Shown piece by piece: positions 1 to 16,400 of a stretch of DNA of 64,000 nucleotides. This stretch comes from Adineta vaga. Its lineage: Eukaryota; Rotifera. The notes beneath the pieces are model-generated. The model did not search any database. It was not told the origin of the DNA and worked only from the letters and a program-made list of their open reading frames with translations. Each line of letters opens with the position of its first letter. The first letter of the stretch is position 1. Made by a program: the position numbers and the translations under genes. The DNA lies in contig CP075495.1 in NCBI GenBank assembly GCA_021613535.1, positions 3,286,001-3,350,000 on the forward strand, given 5' to 3'.

Positions 1-1614
1 AAAATAACGAAATCATCAATTTCAAAAATGTCAATAGTGTTTGTTTGTGTGTGTAATCGAGAATACGAGCTGCAGAAGGAATTCAAGAACGTTTAATCGA
101 ATTTTCTTTCATGAATATGTTACACAAACTTGTGAAACGGCCAAATATATTAGCGAAATTTTACTTACTATAATTATCTTTCGGTAGTATTCTTCGTGGT
201 ACAGATGATGCAGTTGAACCAGTAACAGGACTTGTCGATTGATCAACAGAAGCAGATTTTGCTTCATTTGTCTAAATGATATAAAAGACTACTAAGAATA
301 AACTATATACAAAGATTGTTACACCTTCGTTATAGGCTCCACTGGTTGTTTTCCAACAGTGACTTTATTATTTGAACTTATCCGATTTGTGACAGGTTTT
401 TTCTTATTTTGTGGCGATGATGATTCATCGGGTTGTTTAATACTTTTTCGTTTTTGACGTCCATTGACTAACTCATTAGATACATTCGGATCATTGATCG
501 ATGATGAACCATTTGAATGAATATGATTTATTGGAGATACAATGGAACCTTGAGCAAATGGATTTCCTTTCGGTATGATAGGAATTGTATATGAATATGT
601 TTTAATTAATTCACTATAAGATGAAAGATATTGCAAACATAAATTAGCACATGTTCGATTCAAATGTTGACATCGTGGATGTATCTGTTGATTCTGTTTC
701 GTTTTAGTTTCACGATATTTTCCAGCTAATTGTTTATTAACAAGTCCAAATTGTGAAGCTTGTTTAGCTAATGATAATTTCATTGATTCTATTTCATCAT
801 CATCATTATCATCATCCTGTACTGTTCTCAAATCATATTCAACTTGATTCATCATATCGGAAAGAATATTTTGACAAATTTTATATTCATATTGTTCATG
901 TTGATCTAATACATGATAATGTAATGTACGTGAACATGGAAATGATATAGAGCAAAATTGACATTGATATAATTTCGAAGAAAAACAACCTAGCGGTAAA
1001 CGTTGTTGTTCACAAGCAACTTTTGCCATTAAAGGAAATTGCTTTGATGAAAATGCCAGAACGAGATAAGATGATATATAACTATAATTTGGTACTAATG
1101 TTTGATTTGATTTTAATTTGTTTTGTGCCGTTGAATGTCGCCGTTGTTGATGTGTTTTCAATGATCGATGTGAACGAAATGTAATATTACAAATTGCACA
1201 AAGAATCGATTGATTCGGATGATGCATACTTATATGATGATTAAGTCCGTATTCACTTGCAAAGACTTTCGAACATGTATTACATTCGTGACATAATGCT
1301 TGATAATCGTCAATATCGTCGTCGTCGTCTTCAAGTAATTCAATTAAATTTGGTGTCGACTAAAAATATAGATATTTGTTTTTTTTAGAAATATTCAAAT
1401 GGCGCGAAAGAATTCGCTATGTTTTGTTTTTTACTTGTAATAATCGATGACGACTTTCTACCGAAGACGATTGATTTTCGTTAAATGATAAAAATCGATT
1501 CAATATTGTGGATGATGAAGCTGCTGCTGCTGCTACTGCTGCTGCTTGACGTTTTCTTGTTAAACGTTCGTGGTCAATGGACGAAGTTGATGTTGAACGT
1601 AAAGTGAAACTCAT
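1..1614 (-). CDS. C2H2 zinc-finger protein, 3' end beyond window
   Basis: Exons read on the minus strand: 1614-1435, 1359-325, 271-169 and, less surely, 69 to the left edge; all junctions keep phase. The start is the Met at 1614; an in-frame Met at 1659 is possible. An Ala/Ser-rich N-terminus and a short Asp run precede three C2H2 fingers. Finger 1 uses Cys86, Cys89, His102 and His106; finger 2 uses Cys114, Cys117, His130 and His135; a third lies near residue 185. The C-terminal part is a basic, low-complexity Ser/Lys-rich tail. The fingers suggest a nuclear nucleic-acid-binding protein. I cannot place it in a named subfamily. The gene probably continues past position 1, because the reading frame after 69 stays open to the edge. 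Confidence 0.72.
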
Positions 1615-1659
1615 GTTGATAAAAATATTGATGATGATCGAGCATTTGAAAATGAGCAA

Positions 1660-2681
1660 AAACAGAAGAAAAAATTGAAGGATGAAAGTTCAAGGACAAT
1701 CTTGAATCTTAATGTCCCTTAACCAATGAACATTTTCATTGAATTATTAATAATATTATAAATACAATCTGTAAAATAAATGGAGTTTACATTTGAAACA
1801 AAAGAAAAAAGTACGATCTAATACGTCTGTCAAGTGTTTAGATAAGAGACGTCTTGTTCAGTATAAAACTTCTTCTTTTTCTTCTTTAGGCTTGATGACG
1901 ACATCTGCCGTCGACCTGGGATATTAAAGTTAAGATATTTGAAAGCAAGAAATATAAAAGTTTAATATTAGCATATAGCGCACAAAGAAAAGATGCATTA
2001 TGGGGAAAAGTTTCAAGTCATCGAAGACGATTCTCGAACTTATGCGCATGAAATACAGATAAACAAAATTGAAAAATGACTTAAGATCATTGTAAAAATG
2101 TCGTATCAATTACACACAAAACATTCCGAATTGTAGAAATCATTCAAGCACATACATACCTATACAAATGTACACATCTATCCAATGAGTGATGGTGGTG
2201 ATGATAATTTGTATACATACAGTCAAATGATTACAAAATGAGATATGACAGATACAAAGAATCTAATTTTTCGAATGGGATAGTAACACACAATGGAAAT
2301 TGAAAAATAACTACACGAATTTCCATATCTTTTGAGAGAAAAAAATATGATTGAATAAAAGAAAATTATATCTCTCTATTTCATCAATAATCACTGTTGT
2401 CGAAGTCGCCATTTTGCTTTTTTAGACAATGTGCCTCCTCAATGACGTACCATGTCATAACAGAGCAAGCGAACAGAAAAGCATACAGACTGTCGACAAT
2501 ATTGTATTCTTTTCCTTTTCATCGTTTTGTCTTTTTCTATTCGCTTTGTACATACATCTCAAAATAATGTCACATTGAATTTTCTATGAGACGAATTTCA
2601 CTTAGGAATAATGAATGAACGATTTATTTGATTTTTTTATGAACGTAAATAGAGACATTTTCTTTCATTCGTTCAAAAAGT
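1660..2681. other. Intergenic, no gene seen
   Basis: About 1 kb between the zinc-finger start and the eIF3j stop. It should hold the zinc-finger promoter and the eIF3j 3' UTR. The sequence is AT-rich with no open frame carrying protein-like composition, and I see no tRNA-like or other structured RNA pattern. Confidence 0.5.
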
Positions 2682-3453
2682 TTACATAAAATCATTGTCT
2701 TCATCATATTCAGCATCAACATCAGCACCGGTAATACCATCACCAACAAAAGAATCATATTCAGCTTTTCGATCAGCTTTCAATTGTGGTTTAACCGTTT
2801 TTTTTGCTTTGGACTTTGCTTTTTGTTCACGTTCTTGCTGTAGTCTTTCGGATAAAATGCCTTGTACAGTCGTTGACATACGTTTAACATTATCCAGTGG
2901 CATTGATTGTGCTAAACCATTCAGTAAATTATCCAGAAATTCTTGATAATACTCAGACTTTGATAAAAGATCCAGACGATTATATAAACGAAAACTATAA
3001 TCAAGAAATTCTTGTTTTGTTACCAAATTAATATTATCTAATGAATTACGTTCACCACTTGCACCAAGAAAATCTGATGCCATATTTAATTTTAATTCTT
3101 CTTTACGTAATTCAGAACGTTTATTAAATTCTTCTAATTCTTCAGCGGTATATTGTCGATCTGGTTCTTTCAGAGATTCCAATAATTCATCGTCACTTGT
3201 TCGTTCATCTCCGATAAATTTTTTCTTACTCATTCTATTCTTTGTTGTTGGTGGTGCTTTCACTACTACTTTACTTTTATCTTCTGTTTCGACATTTTTT
3301 GGCTAGAAAAGATAAAATTTTGATCATCAATAGTTAATGATTATAGGATCAACTCACTTTTTCTTCGGGTTCATTTTCCCAATCGTCTGGAATATCATCA
3401 TCATCGCGTATTTGTACATTCGATACAACACTATCTTGCCATTGATCGGCCAT
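2682..3453 (-). CDS. EIF3J: Eukaryotic translation initiation factor 3 subunit J
   Basis: Two exons, 3453-3358 and 3302-2682, joined in phase 0, give 238 aa. eIF3j is a loosely attached eIF3 subunit that binds the 40S decoding centre and helps control mRNA loading and recycling. The N-terminus is acidic and contains a short DDWE-type segment; the centre carries the ASDFLGA-like region and a helical core; the C-terminus has a Lys/Ala-rich stretch and ends in an Asp/Glu-rich tail finishing in DFM-like residues, as in animal eIF3j. Length is close to the usual 220-260 aa. The chosen Met is the first in frame; an acceptor-like CTAG lies 28 nt upstream at 3482. Confidence 0.93.
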
Positions 3454-3481
3454 GATTCAATGAGTTCGATAGGTAATAAAT

Positions 3482-4308
3482 CTAGAATATGGCAAAACAA
3501 ACATGAAACATGAAAATTCGGAACTTAAATCCTTTGCTATTTCAGTAATTTCGTAAGGACAAAATAAGATTCTATAACTATAAATATTTTTTCGTTTTAA
3601 CATAGAAAAATATTAGATTGGTTGATCTCTGTTTTTGTCTTTAATAATGCCCAAGATGATGTCACTAGATACCAGATAGACATTGAAATCCAATATGAAA
3701 TTATCTAATGGACAATTTCGATTTCATGATGCAAATAATCAAAATGAAAATACATTTAGAAATTGCTAAAACATGTCGCTAGTTGACGTCGATAAATTTA
3801 AATTCAAAAATGATACTTTTTCATTCAGTTTCAAATACTGATTTTAGTTGTGTATTCAAACAAAGTTTTCGATAATTAAACGTTCATATTTTTTGTCCTT
3901 ATTGTCTATATAGATATATATCCAGTATAGTTACAGCAAAAGTAAAATAAAGCAAAATGGTATATAAGACTACAATCTCTCTGATAATATTGAAGATCTA
4001 GTTGTTTAATTTCAATGTTTCGTATATCTATTTTGTAATAAACAAAAATAATACGTAGGTGTTTATAACGAAGAAAGAATAACATATGTTACTTTTTACG
4101 TCAACATAAACGTTAAAAAAATCAATTTTATTTTTGAAGATAAATATGAGAATACAATCATCTGGTGATAACATTCACGCCCTAAATTGATAGATCTGTA
4201 TATATTTAGTTAGTACAAGTGTTTATGCTTTCATTCTGTTTTTGGACATTGGTAAGATGAGAATCTGTAAGAAATTGATTTTCGTTAAAAGAAATATTTA
4301 TCAATTTA
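3482..4308. other. Intergenic between divergent genes
   Basis: About 0.8 kb between the eIF3j start (minus) and the secreted-protein start (plus), so it should carry two promoters. A TATA-like stretch lies near 4195-4205. No coding frame with convincing composition was seen. Confidence 0.45.
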
Positions 4309-4318
4309 GACTACAAAC

Positions 4319-6078
4319 ATGAAATCTGTTCTCTGCTTACTCGTTGCTCTCGCTGTTGCTCACGGTTCTACTTTACGTAAGTTAAATAAAGACATTCGTA
4401 ATTGATATTATCATCTAATATTCTATCTTGAAATAGCGGTTAAACCAAACTGTATGGCTGTGCTTTGTGCCAACAGTGCAAAATGCCCAGATGGTACACC
4501 TGCCCCAACTCCTGCTTGGAGCTGTTGTCCAAGTATACTCGCCTGTAAAGGTTTTCTCGATTCATTTATGTGTAAGTTAATGAATATGATTTGATCTTTG
4601 TATCGAAATCTTTCTTTAGCCATTTCAAACTGTGCTAATGTTATGTGTACTATGGATCTTAAAATCTGTCCTGATGGTTCACGCGCTCCAGTTCCAGTTG
4701 GTGAATGTTGTCCAAGTCTTTCAGCTTGTAAAACAAACGGTAACTATCGTTTACACGTATCTTCCAATACAAAATAATCATATTTACTATATGTTAGGTC
4801 TTTTAAGCCGTAGCAATCCATTAGGTTCACTTGGTTCACTTCTTGGTGGTAGCAATCTTTTACAATCACTAACATCAGCTACTCATGGTACTGATTTGGG
4901 AACAATTTTATCAATTGTGAATTTACTTAACAATGTTCATCAATTCTCAAATGATGTATGTAACTATTCTCCTTAATCAATGAAACCGACAACTGTTTTT
5001 ATTTAGATTCATCAAATTCCCCTTTTGATCAATCAAACACTTGCTTCCATTCTTAATACAACAGGTCAAGCCAGTCAACTTGTCATTGATCAATTAATTG
5101 GTGCTGTTTCTAATCATCAAAGTAATTTTCTTATTCACAATTGTTCGAAAGAATAACCATCTATTCTTTACGTATATTTAAATAATAGATGCTGCCAGCC
5201 GTAATCTTTTGGGTGCTCTTGGTCAAAATGCTAACTTACTCTCAAGCATCACCCATCTTTTACCACAAGGTACATCAATTGCCAGTATTCTTTCCATTCT
5301 TAACTTATTAAACAATGTTAACCAACTTAACAATGATATCCACCAAATTCCAGTTTTACTCAATCAAACATTAGCCAGTATTGTTGGTGGTGCCGGTCAA
5401 GCTACTCAAGTCATTGTTGACCAATTACTTGGTCTCATTACCCCACATGGTAAGTTTTTCTTCAAAGTTTATTCCGAATATATCAATAGAACTAAACTAT
5501 TCATTTGTATTTCAATAGCTTCAAGCCGAAATCTTTTGGGTGCTCTTGGTCAAAATGCTAACTTACTCTCAAGCATCACCCATCTTTTACCACAAGGTAC
5601 ATCAATTGCCAGTATTCTTTCCATTCTTAACTTATTAAACAATATCAATCAACTTAACAATGATGTTCATCAAATCCCAGTTTTACTCAATCAAACATTA
5701 GCCAGTATTGTTGGTGGTGCTGGTCAAGCTACTCAAGTCATTGTTGACCAATTACTTGGTCTCATTACCCCACATGGTATGTGTTGTTACTCAGTATTTT
5801 GTTTGAAAGAATTTCTGAATAAATCAATACTTTTTATTCTAGCCTCAACAAGCCGAGATCTCTTAGGTGCTCTTGGTCAAAATGCTAACTTACTCTCAAG
5901 TATCAGCCACCTTTTACCACAAGGTACATCAATCTCCACTGTTCTTTCATTATTGAATTTATTAAACAACGTCAATGCTCTTAACAATGATCTTCATCAA
6001 ATTCCTGCTGTTCTTCAACAAACACTTCAAAATATCCTCAATGGTGTCCAAAATATTTTACCATCATCTTCTTTTTAA
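4319..6078 (+). CDS. Secreted protein: two six-Cys modules plus four tandem hydrophobic exon repeats
   Basis: Eight exons: 4319-4376, 4437-4571 (or 4550), 4620-4739, 4798-4955, 5007-5121, 5189-5449, 5519-5776 and 5843-6078; 446 aa, all phases consistent. Exon 1 encodes a signal peptide (MKSVLCLL start, hydrophobic core, Ala-Gly-like cleavage area). Exons 2 and 3 each encode one module with the spacing C-x4-C-x5/6-C-x12-CC-x5-C. The rest is four copies of an approximately 85-residue Leu/Asn/Gln-rich unit with motifs such as NLLGALGQNANLL and LNLLNN, predicted helical and amphipathic. Repeat 1 is split by an intron; repeats 2-4 are one exon each and phase 1-1, so exons could duplicate without breaking frame. 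I do not recognise the family. It looks extracellular; function unknown. Confidence 0.85.
5189..6078 (+). repeat. Tandem exon duplication (three single-exon copies)
   Basis: Units 5189-5449, 5519-5776 and 5843-6078. The first two are almost identical at nucleotide level from the SRNLLGALG motif to the exon end, differing by only a few bases. The third is clearly related but diverged in its second half. A more distant split copy lies at 4798-5121. The introns between units (69 and 66 nt) share no obvious similarity beyond splice signals. Confidence 0.9.
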
Positions 6079-6121
6079 ACATTACAAAAGAAATCGTCTT
6101 TCTTTGTCATTATTAATTTCA

Positions 6122-6127
6122 AATAAA
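6122..6127 (+). terminator. AATAAA polyadenylation signal
   Basis: AATAAA 44 nt after the stop of the secreted repeat protein, in the expected position for 3' end formation. Confidence 0.5.
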
Positions 6128-6554
6128 TATTAATTGAAACAAAAATATCGCTCTTCTCTCTATTCTATATCTCAATTAAACCAACTTTACCAATGTCAAA
6201 ATCAGTTTAAGTATATTGTGATATTTGTGACATTTAGGATGTTGCTAAATGAACAGATGTCGCACGATAACACACATGAATATCTTATCTGATCGAAGTT
6301 TGATGATACCTATTGATTTGAGTTTCACAACATTGCAATACTAACAGATAAATGCCGATTTATTTCTTGTCTCTCATTACCACTTCATCAGTAAATATCA
6401 TTGTGACACCAATGAAAAAAGAAAGTTCAATTATAGTTGTCTTTTCACTCATATGCTATGCATTCATCTATGCTCATTTCATTAGCATGAACGATACAGA
6501 GAAGGACCATCGCGTGTTAGTTGATATATAAATACGTAGAATTTAGTTTCGTAG
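6128..6554. other. Intergenic, upstream of SPT16
   Basis: About 430 bp between the secreted gene and SPT16. No coding sequence seen. It ends in an acceptor-like GTTTCGTAG directly touching the SPT16 ATG. Confidence 0.4.
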
Positions 6555-11045
<4,491 letters not shown>

Positions 11046-13452
11046 CTATGAAGCGATTTATTGATTGTACATTTTACATTCTTTTTTTTCCTATTGTCTA
11101 TATAAGACAGTTAGTTAGAGGATAGCATTAGTTGAAAATTCATAAAAGTATATCATCTATTAATAAAACTTAACTCAATTGAAAGATTGTATTTTTTTGA
11201 TGAAAAACTTATATGTGTCTGTATGAGTTCTTCACTAATATATTTTCTCTTTGTTTGTCATCAGAGAAACAAGGATATTTCCATGCATCAATAATCTCGA
11301 TTTCAATAGAACACAAACATAACTGAATGTCTGTTACAAATGAATTTCAAAATAGATACCGCACCTTTTGATTGACTGGTTAAAAAACTGTCATAACTTT
11401 GGATAGAATTCTCCTTTATCTGTATATGAAAAAGAAAATATTTGGAAATCTATTCATTTTCTATTGATAAACTTCGAGATTTATGAGTTCACTTGTAAAA
11501 ATGTAAGCAGCAGTTTTCGATAGAATTTTTATATATTTATTTTGCAAATCGAAGGTAAGATAAGAAATATTGTATCTATAGAATAATTCTTTTTTAATTG
11601 AGAACGAACAAAAAAACAATTCCTTTTTTCTTCTTCTTGATCAAACTTTATTCTTCATGCAAATATTGTCCAACGAAAATTTCGTTTCTTTTTCTTTTCA
11701 CCAATAGCAAATATAGATACATATTCAATCAAAAAACGACGATAATATACCCGTCATTATATATACCAGTATATCTATATACAATTCTCCTGTCTATTTG
11801 TCAAATGTCAATATATACATATCGAACATTATCCCTATTAGACAAAAGACGAACAAAACGAGACCTGCATGTATGCAGATTTGATTAGGTTTGTTCAATT
11901 AAGAAAAAAGAAATTAAAGTTTATTCAATGTTACAACCGCTCATCTATATATAAAGAGTGCATATTTTAGAAGCAATGGTCACAAAAAAAAACTGTTTAT
12001 GCCATTCAAGCATTACTACAATCAACGAGAAGGAAAAAAACGAGCAAGTCTATCATGCAGAAACTTTCTTTTTTTTCTCTTTTTTTTGTTATTACTATCT
12101 TAAAGTGTTAAAACTTCAGTTACAATGCGTGAAGAATCGAGTGTGTGAGATGACGAGAGAGAGAGAGAGAGCGAGACATAGAGAAAAGAAAAAGAATAAG
12201 TAGAAGAAACGGAAACTCATTTTTATGTTTAAGACGAACGACAAACGGCGATTCCCTAAAGACCCACTCTTACACTCTTCTATTAGAATACCTATCACTT
12301 TACTTAGTTAGAATTCAAAGCGGTATGTTCTTTCTTATTTCATATACATAGAAATATCATAGCAATACACGAATACTTAAGCATAACTCTAGAGAAATCA
12401 AATTTCTGCGATTAAATGTGTTATATATATAACTACAAACACATCTAACACGAGTATATGAGTCTTTCTTTTTTTACAACTCAGACTGGTCGATGAGACG
12501 ACAAAGATAAGTAGTGTAAGTGTTAATTTTATTGCTTAAAATAACACATTTTTAATCTTTTTGATCTGACTGAATGTTAAAGAAAAACAAACAAATGAAT
12601 ATATAGAAACGTTTCTCGTTTTTTTCTTTTCTTTAATATGATGTAATATCTTGTATGAAAAGAGAATTTTTCTATTTAAAACAAAATGTAATAACTTCCT
12701 ACAATCATCAACGACATGAAGAATATTCTTCAAAAAGAAAAAGAAGCACATTCAACAGCTGAATAGCGAGAGTAAGTAGTCATCATACGACAACTAAACA
12801 AACTAGCTCGCATCGTCCAGTAAACAAGATGAATATATTCATGGTAAATATATAAGCTATAAATGCAGGTTTTGCTGATAATACGGACATGGATTGTAAA
12901 TTTGTTCGTTGTCGTCAAAACCTGTATTGAACTAGCAGAATTCACATTAATCAAATAGAGTATGTCTTATGAAAAAGAAGGCGTGAGAAAAATTATTTCT
13001 ATATAATCAACATTTTTTGTGTGTTTTCTCGTGTATAACTAAAATCATTTTTTTTGTTATTATGTTACTTAAAGATATTTGAAAATAAATATACCTTGTA
13101 AAAAGAATTATTTTGTTTGGCTATATGTATATATATATATATATATATTGATTGATTGAATGTAAAGAAATTCTATTTGCATATATTCATCTGAATATAA
13201 TTAAAAGTCGAGAAATAAGAAATGAATGATTTCCATGTTTGATTGTTCGATAAAAAAGAATATAGGAAAAGAAAAATCAAATATAATCTTCAAAAACAAG
13301 ACAAATTGATCAACTGTAACAGAATTATATGCATGAAGACGAAAGAATTTAATCATGATTATTTTATTTCAATTACTCATGAGTTTAACATTTGTAAACA
13401 GAAAAGTTGTATTAAAAGAAAGAGAAAAAAAGTGAATGATTGAAATGTAATA
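11046..13452. other. 2.4 kb intergenic, convergent 3' ends
   Basis: Region between the 3' ends of SPT16 (plus) and the SUEL-CUB gene (minus). AATAAA occurs at 11162-11167, 117 nt past the SPT16 stop. The rest is AT-rich with long T runs, a GA run near 12155-12172 and an AT microsatellite near 13123-13148. Open frames here have simple-sequence composition and no family resemblance. No gene called. Confidence 0.55.
13123..13148. repeat. (AT)n microsatellite
   Basis: Alternating TA repeated about a dozen times, in the intergenic DNA 3' of the SUEL-CUB gene. Confidence 0.8.
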
Positions 13453-16400
13453 TTAGGCGTCTGTTACTTCAGCAGCGTCTTCTTTTTCTGCTGTCGCTGA
13501 TGCTTGGTAGAATGGACTAGTAAATTTTAATGTACCTTTTAATGAACCAGTTGGAATACTAGTTGCTTGTTTCCGAGTCGTGTCCGTCTTCAAAGGATTT
13601 TCCATTGTTATTGCACCAGAACCGTATGAAACTGTAGGTGAATTAGCACCTCGTGATGATATACGACGACGATAATACAAAGCACCAGCTACACCTCCTA
13701 AAACAACTAAAATACCAATAATAATACCAGCAATAAGACCTCCATGTGATGGTTTCTTTGGTGATTTAGTTGAACTTTGTGTTGCAGAGTCGTCTGTCGT
13801 TGTCGTTTGAGACGATGTAGAAGTTGTTGATGTTCCTGTTGGAGAAAGTGGTGGAGTTGGTAAGTTTTGATCTCCAATAATATAAAATAATCGTGCACCT
13901 TGCCAATCGTTCCATTGACTTTCGGCTAACGCTGTTGGAATATCAATTGTTAAATTAATTTCTTGTTGTTTTGAATGAAATTCTAATGAAGGTTGATTGA
14001 TTTTTCCACATAGTTGATAGTCTGCATCTCCAGTTGAATATTTGATTGAGTCAAGACATTCACCAGTAGACGATGGATTTATTACTGATCCATCGCGTAA
14101 AGAGATTTCGATTATATAGAGATAAACCGAATATTTTCGGCCATCAGCAGTACTTGGTGATGCAATACGTAATGAACATTGTTGAATACCATATTGATAA
14201 GAACGTGGAAAACCAATTGTTTGAATAAATCCCTTATCTTGAGTTGTTTGTTTGTCATTACATAATGTATATGTTGGATATGGTGGCGTTGGTCTCATTG
14301 GTATACATTGATAATAGAATTGTATTGCATCTGCTGGTGCAGTGTTGCAGAGACTTGATGTTGGTACTGTTGACATTGGATGAGTATATGAACATAATTC
14401 TTGACCTGCACATTGCGCTGTAGGTTGTTCACTTGGAAAGAAACATGTATTTTGTTTGACATCACATTGATCAGGTTGTTTTGTAACGAATTGATAAGAT
14501 TGTAAGAATGTAAGACCATGACCAGGTGTGCAACTAAAACTAACACGTTCACGTCCATTTACTAAGCCACAAGCAGTAACATCTTGAATTACAAATGGAG
14601 CAGTCGGAACTGGTGGTGTTGTTGGTGGACGACATTTTTCATTTTGAACTGATTCAATATATATTTCAAAACCTTTATATTTTGCTGTACCTGTACTCAT
14701 CTGAACATTATTAAAACGAATGTCTACGGTATCAGAACATGTTTCTAAGAGATAACGTGTATGACTACTACCACATAAACGTGTTAAACCTGATTCAGGA
14801 TCATTGATATCTACCTTTGGATCATTTTCACTACATTGTGCACCTTGTTCACGTAAGAAACCTCGTACTGGTAAATTGAATGTAAGAATATAAATTCGAA
14901 AAGCTTTATGAGCTTGACTACCTAATAATTTTGCAGATTGTAATTGTACTTTACAATCTTGATAGATTGATGTATAATTTAATGAAGAAATAATTGCACC
15001 ACCTTCAACTCGTTGAATATCAGCTGTTGAACATACATCAAGATTTAATTTTGGTCGTAATGGTATACATTGATATTCAGCATATAAATAATTTGATTTC
15101 GTATTATTACATCCTTTCATTGCAAGTAATGGTGGAAATATATTGCAAGTAGGTTTTCCTGCACAAAGATTGTATAAATTCGTACGATCTTCAAAACAAT
15201 CTGTGCTCGAATACAAACAACTACCAGTTGTACTTGCACCAAGTTCAACTTTATGAATAATAAGACCATATTGAGGTTGCTCACATCGTAAAGTAATAGA
15301 TTGTTGAACACATGTTGATACTATTTGATTTGATGTACTGATTGGGCCGGGTCCAGTCGTTGGTGTTGTTGTTGTCGTAGTTGATGGTGGTCTTGTAGCT
15401 GTAGTTGTGACTACAGTAGATTGTGGTAAAAGATGATATAATAAAGCAAAACCACGATATGCTTGCGTATCAGAACTTAGTAAACCATATGAAGCAAAGA
15501 TTTTATCTGTTGGTGAACAGGTACTAAATAAGAGTTCGGTTTGACGTGTACCACATAAATTCACACTATATAATTGATTATTACATTGATATGATAATGA
15601 TAAATAATCATTTGAACAAACACCACCTACATCCGGTAAATTAAGATTTAAATCAAGTAGATAGATATAAGCAACAAGAGCAGCACTATCTGTACTCAAT
15701 GTTACATTATCACATTGTGTTTGAACATAGGATGGATATGATGGACTTTTCAATAGACCACTTGGTCCAGTAACAGAACTTAATTGACCAGAACATAAAT
15801 CAGCACTTGTAGTAATAATGGTTGGTGTTGGTAAGCATTGATATTCAACAAAAAGATATGTAGCTATTGCTTTATTACATTCAGGTAAGTTAACAGAACT
15901 GATAAATGAAACTGAACATGCTTGTTTACCAGCACATGTACGATAGACAATATCAGCTTCAGATGTACAATCACCTGAAGTAAAAGCACATCGTTCACCT
16001 TTGCCATAAAATGCTCGATGAATTACTAAGACATAATCTTTTGGACATTGAAAATTATTTGTACCGAATAATGATGAAACATCTGGATAACATAAAGTTT
16101 TAATATCACGTGGACTTGGATCCGGAAAATAGGATGGACGTGGCGGTTCAGTTGTTGTTCTTGGTGATGTTGATGTTGTTGATGCACGTGTAGTTGTTGT
16201 ATATAGAACTGGACATATTTCATCGGGTGTTCGATCACGAAATTCAAAATAAAATTTCACACCTCGACCTTTAGCATCGGATGCACGAATTAATTGAAAT
16301 GATACAGATGAATGACATGTATTCAGTAGAAAGTTTGTAGATGATCTACCACATGTTTCCATGACATTATTATCAGCCGAAATAATTAATCGATCTTTTG

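Noticed and set aside
1615-1659. Upstream in-frame Met for the zinc-finger gene
   Set aside because: The added residues are hydrophobic and untypical; the downstream Met at 1614 was preferred, though not proven.
2695-2946. Plus-strand frame opposite eIF3j
   Set aside because: Antisense shadow of a well-conserved coding exon, Ser-rich without family resemblance.
11598-12298. Several small frames on both strands in the 2.4 kb gap
   Set aside because: Lys/Phe/Tyr-rich translations of T/A runs with no conserved motif or splice logic.
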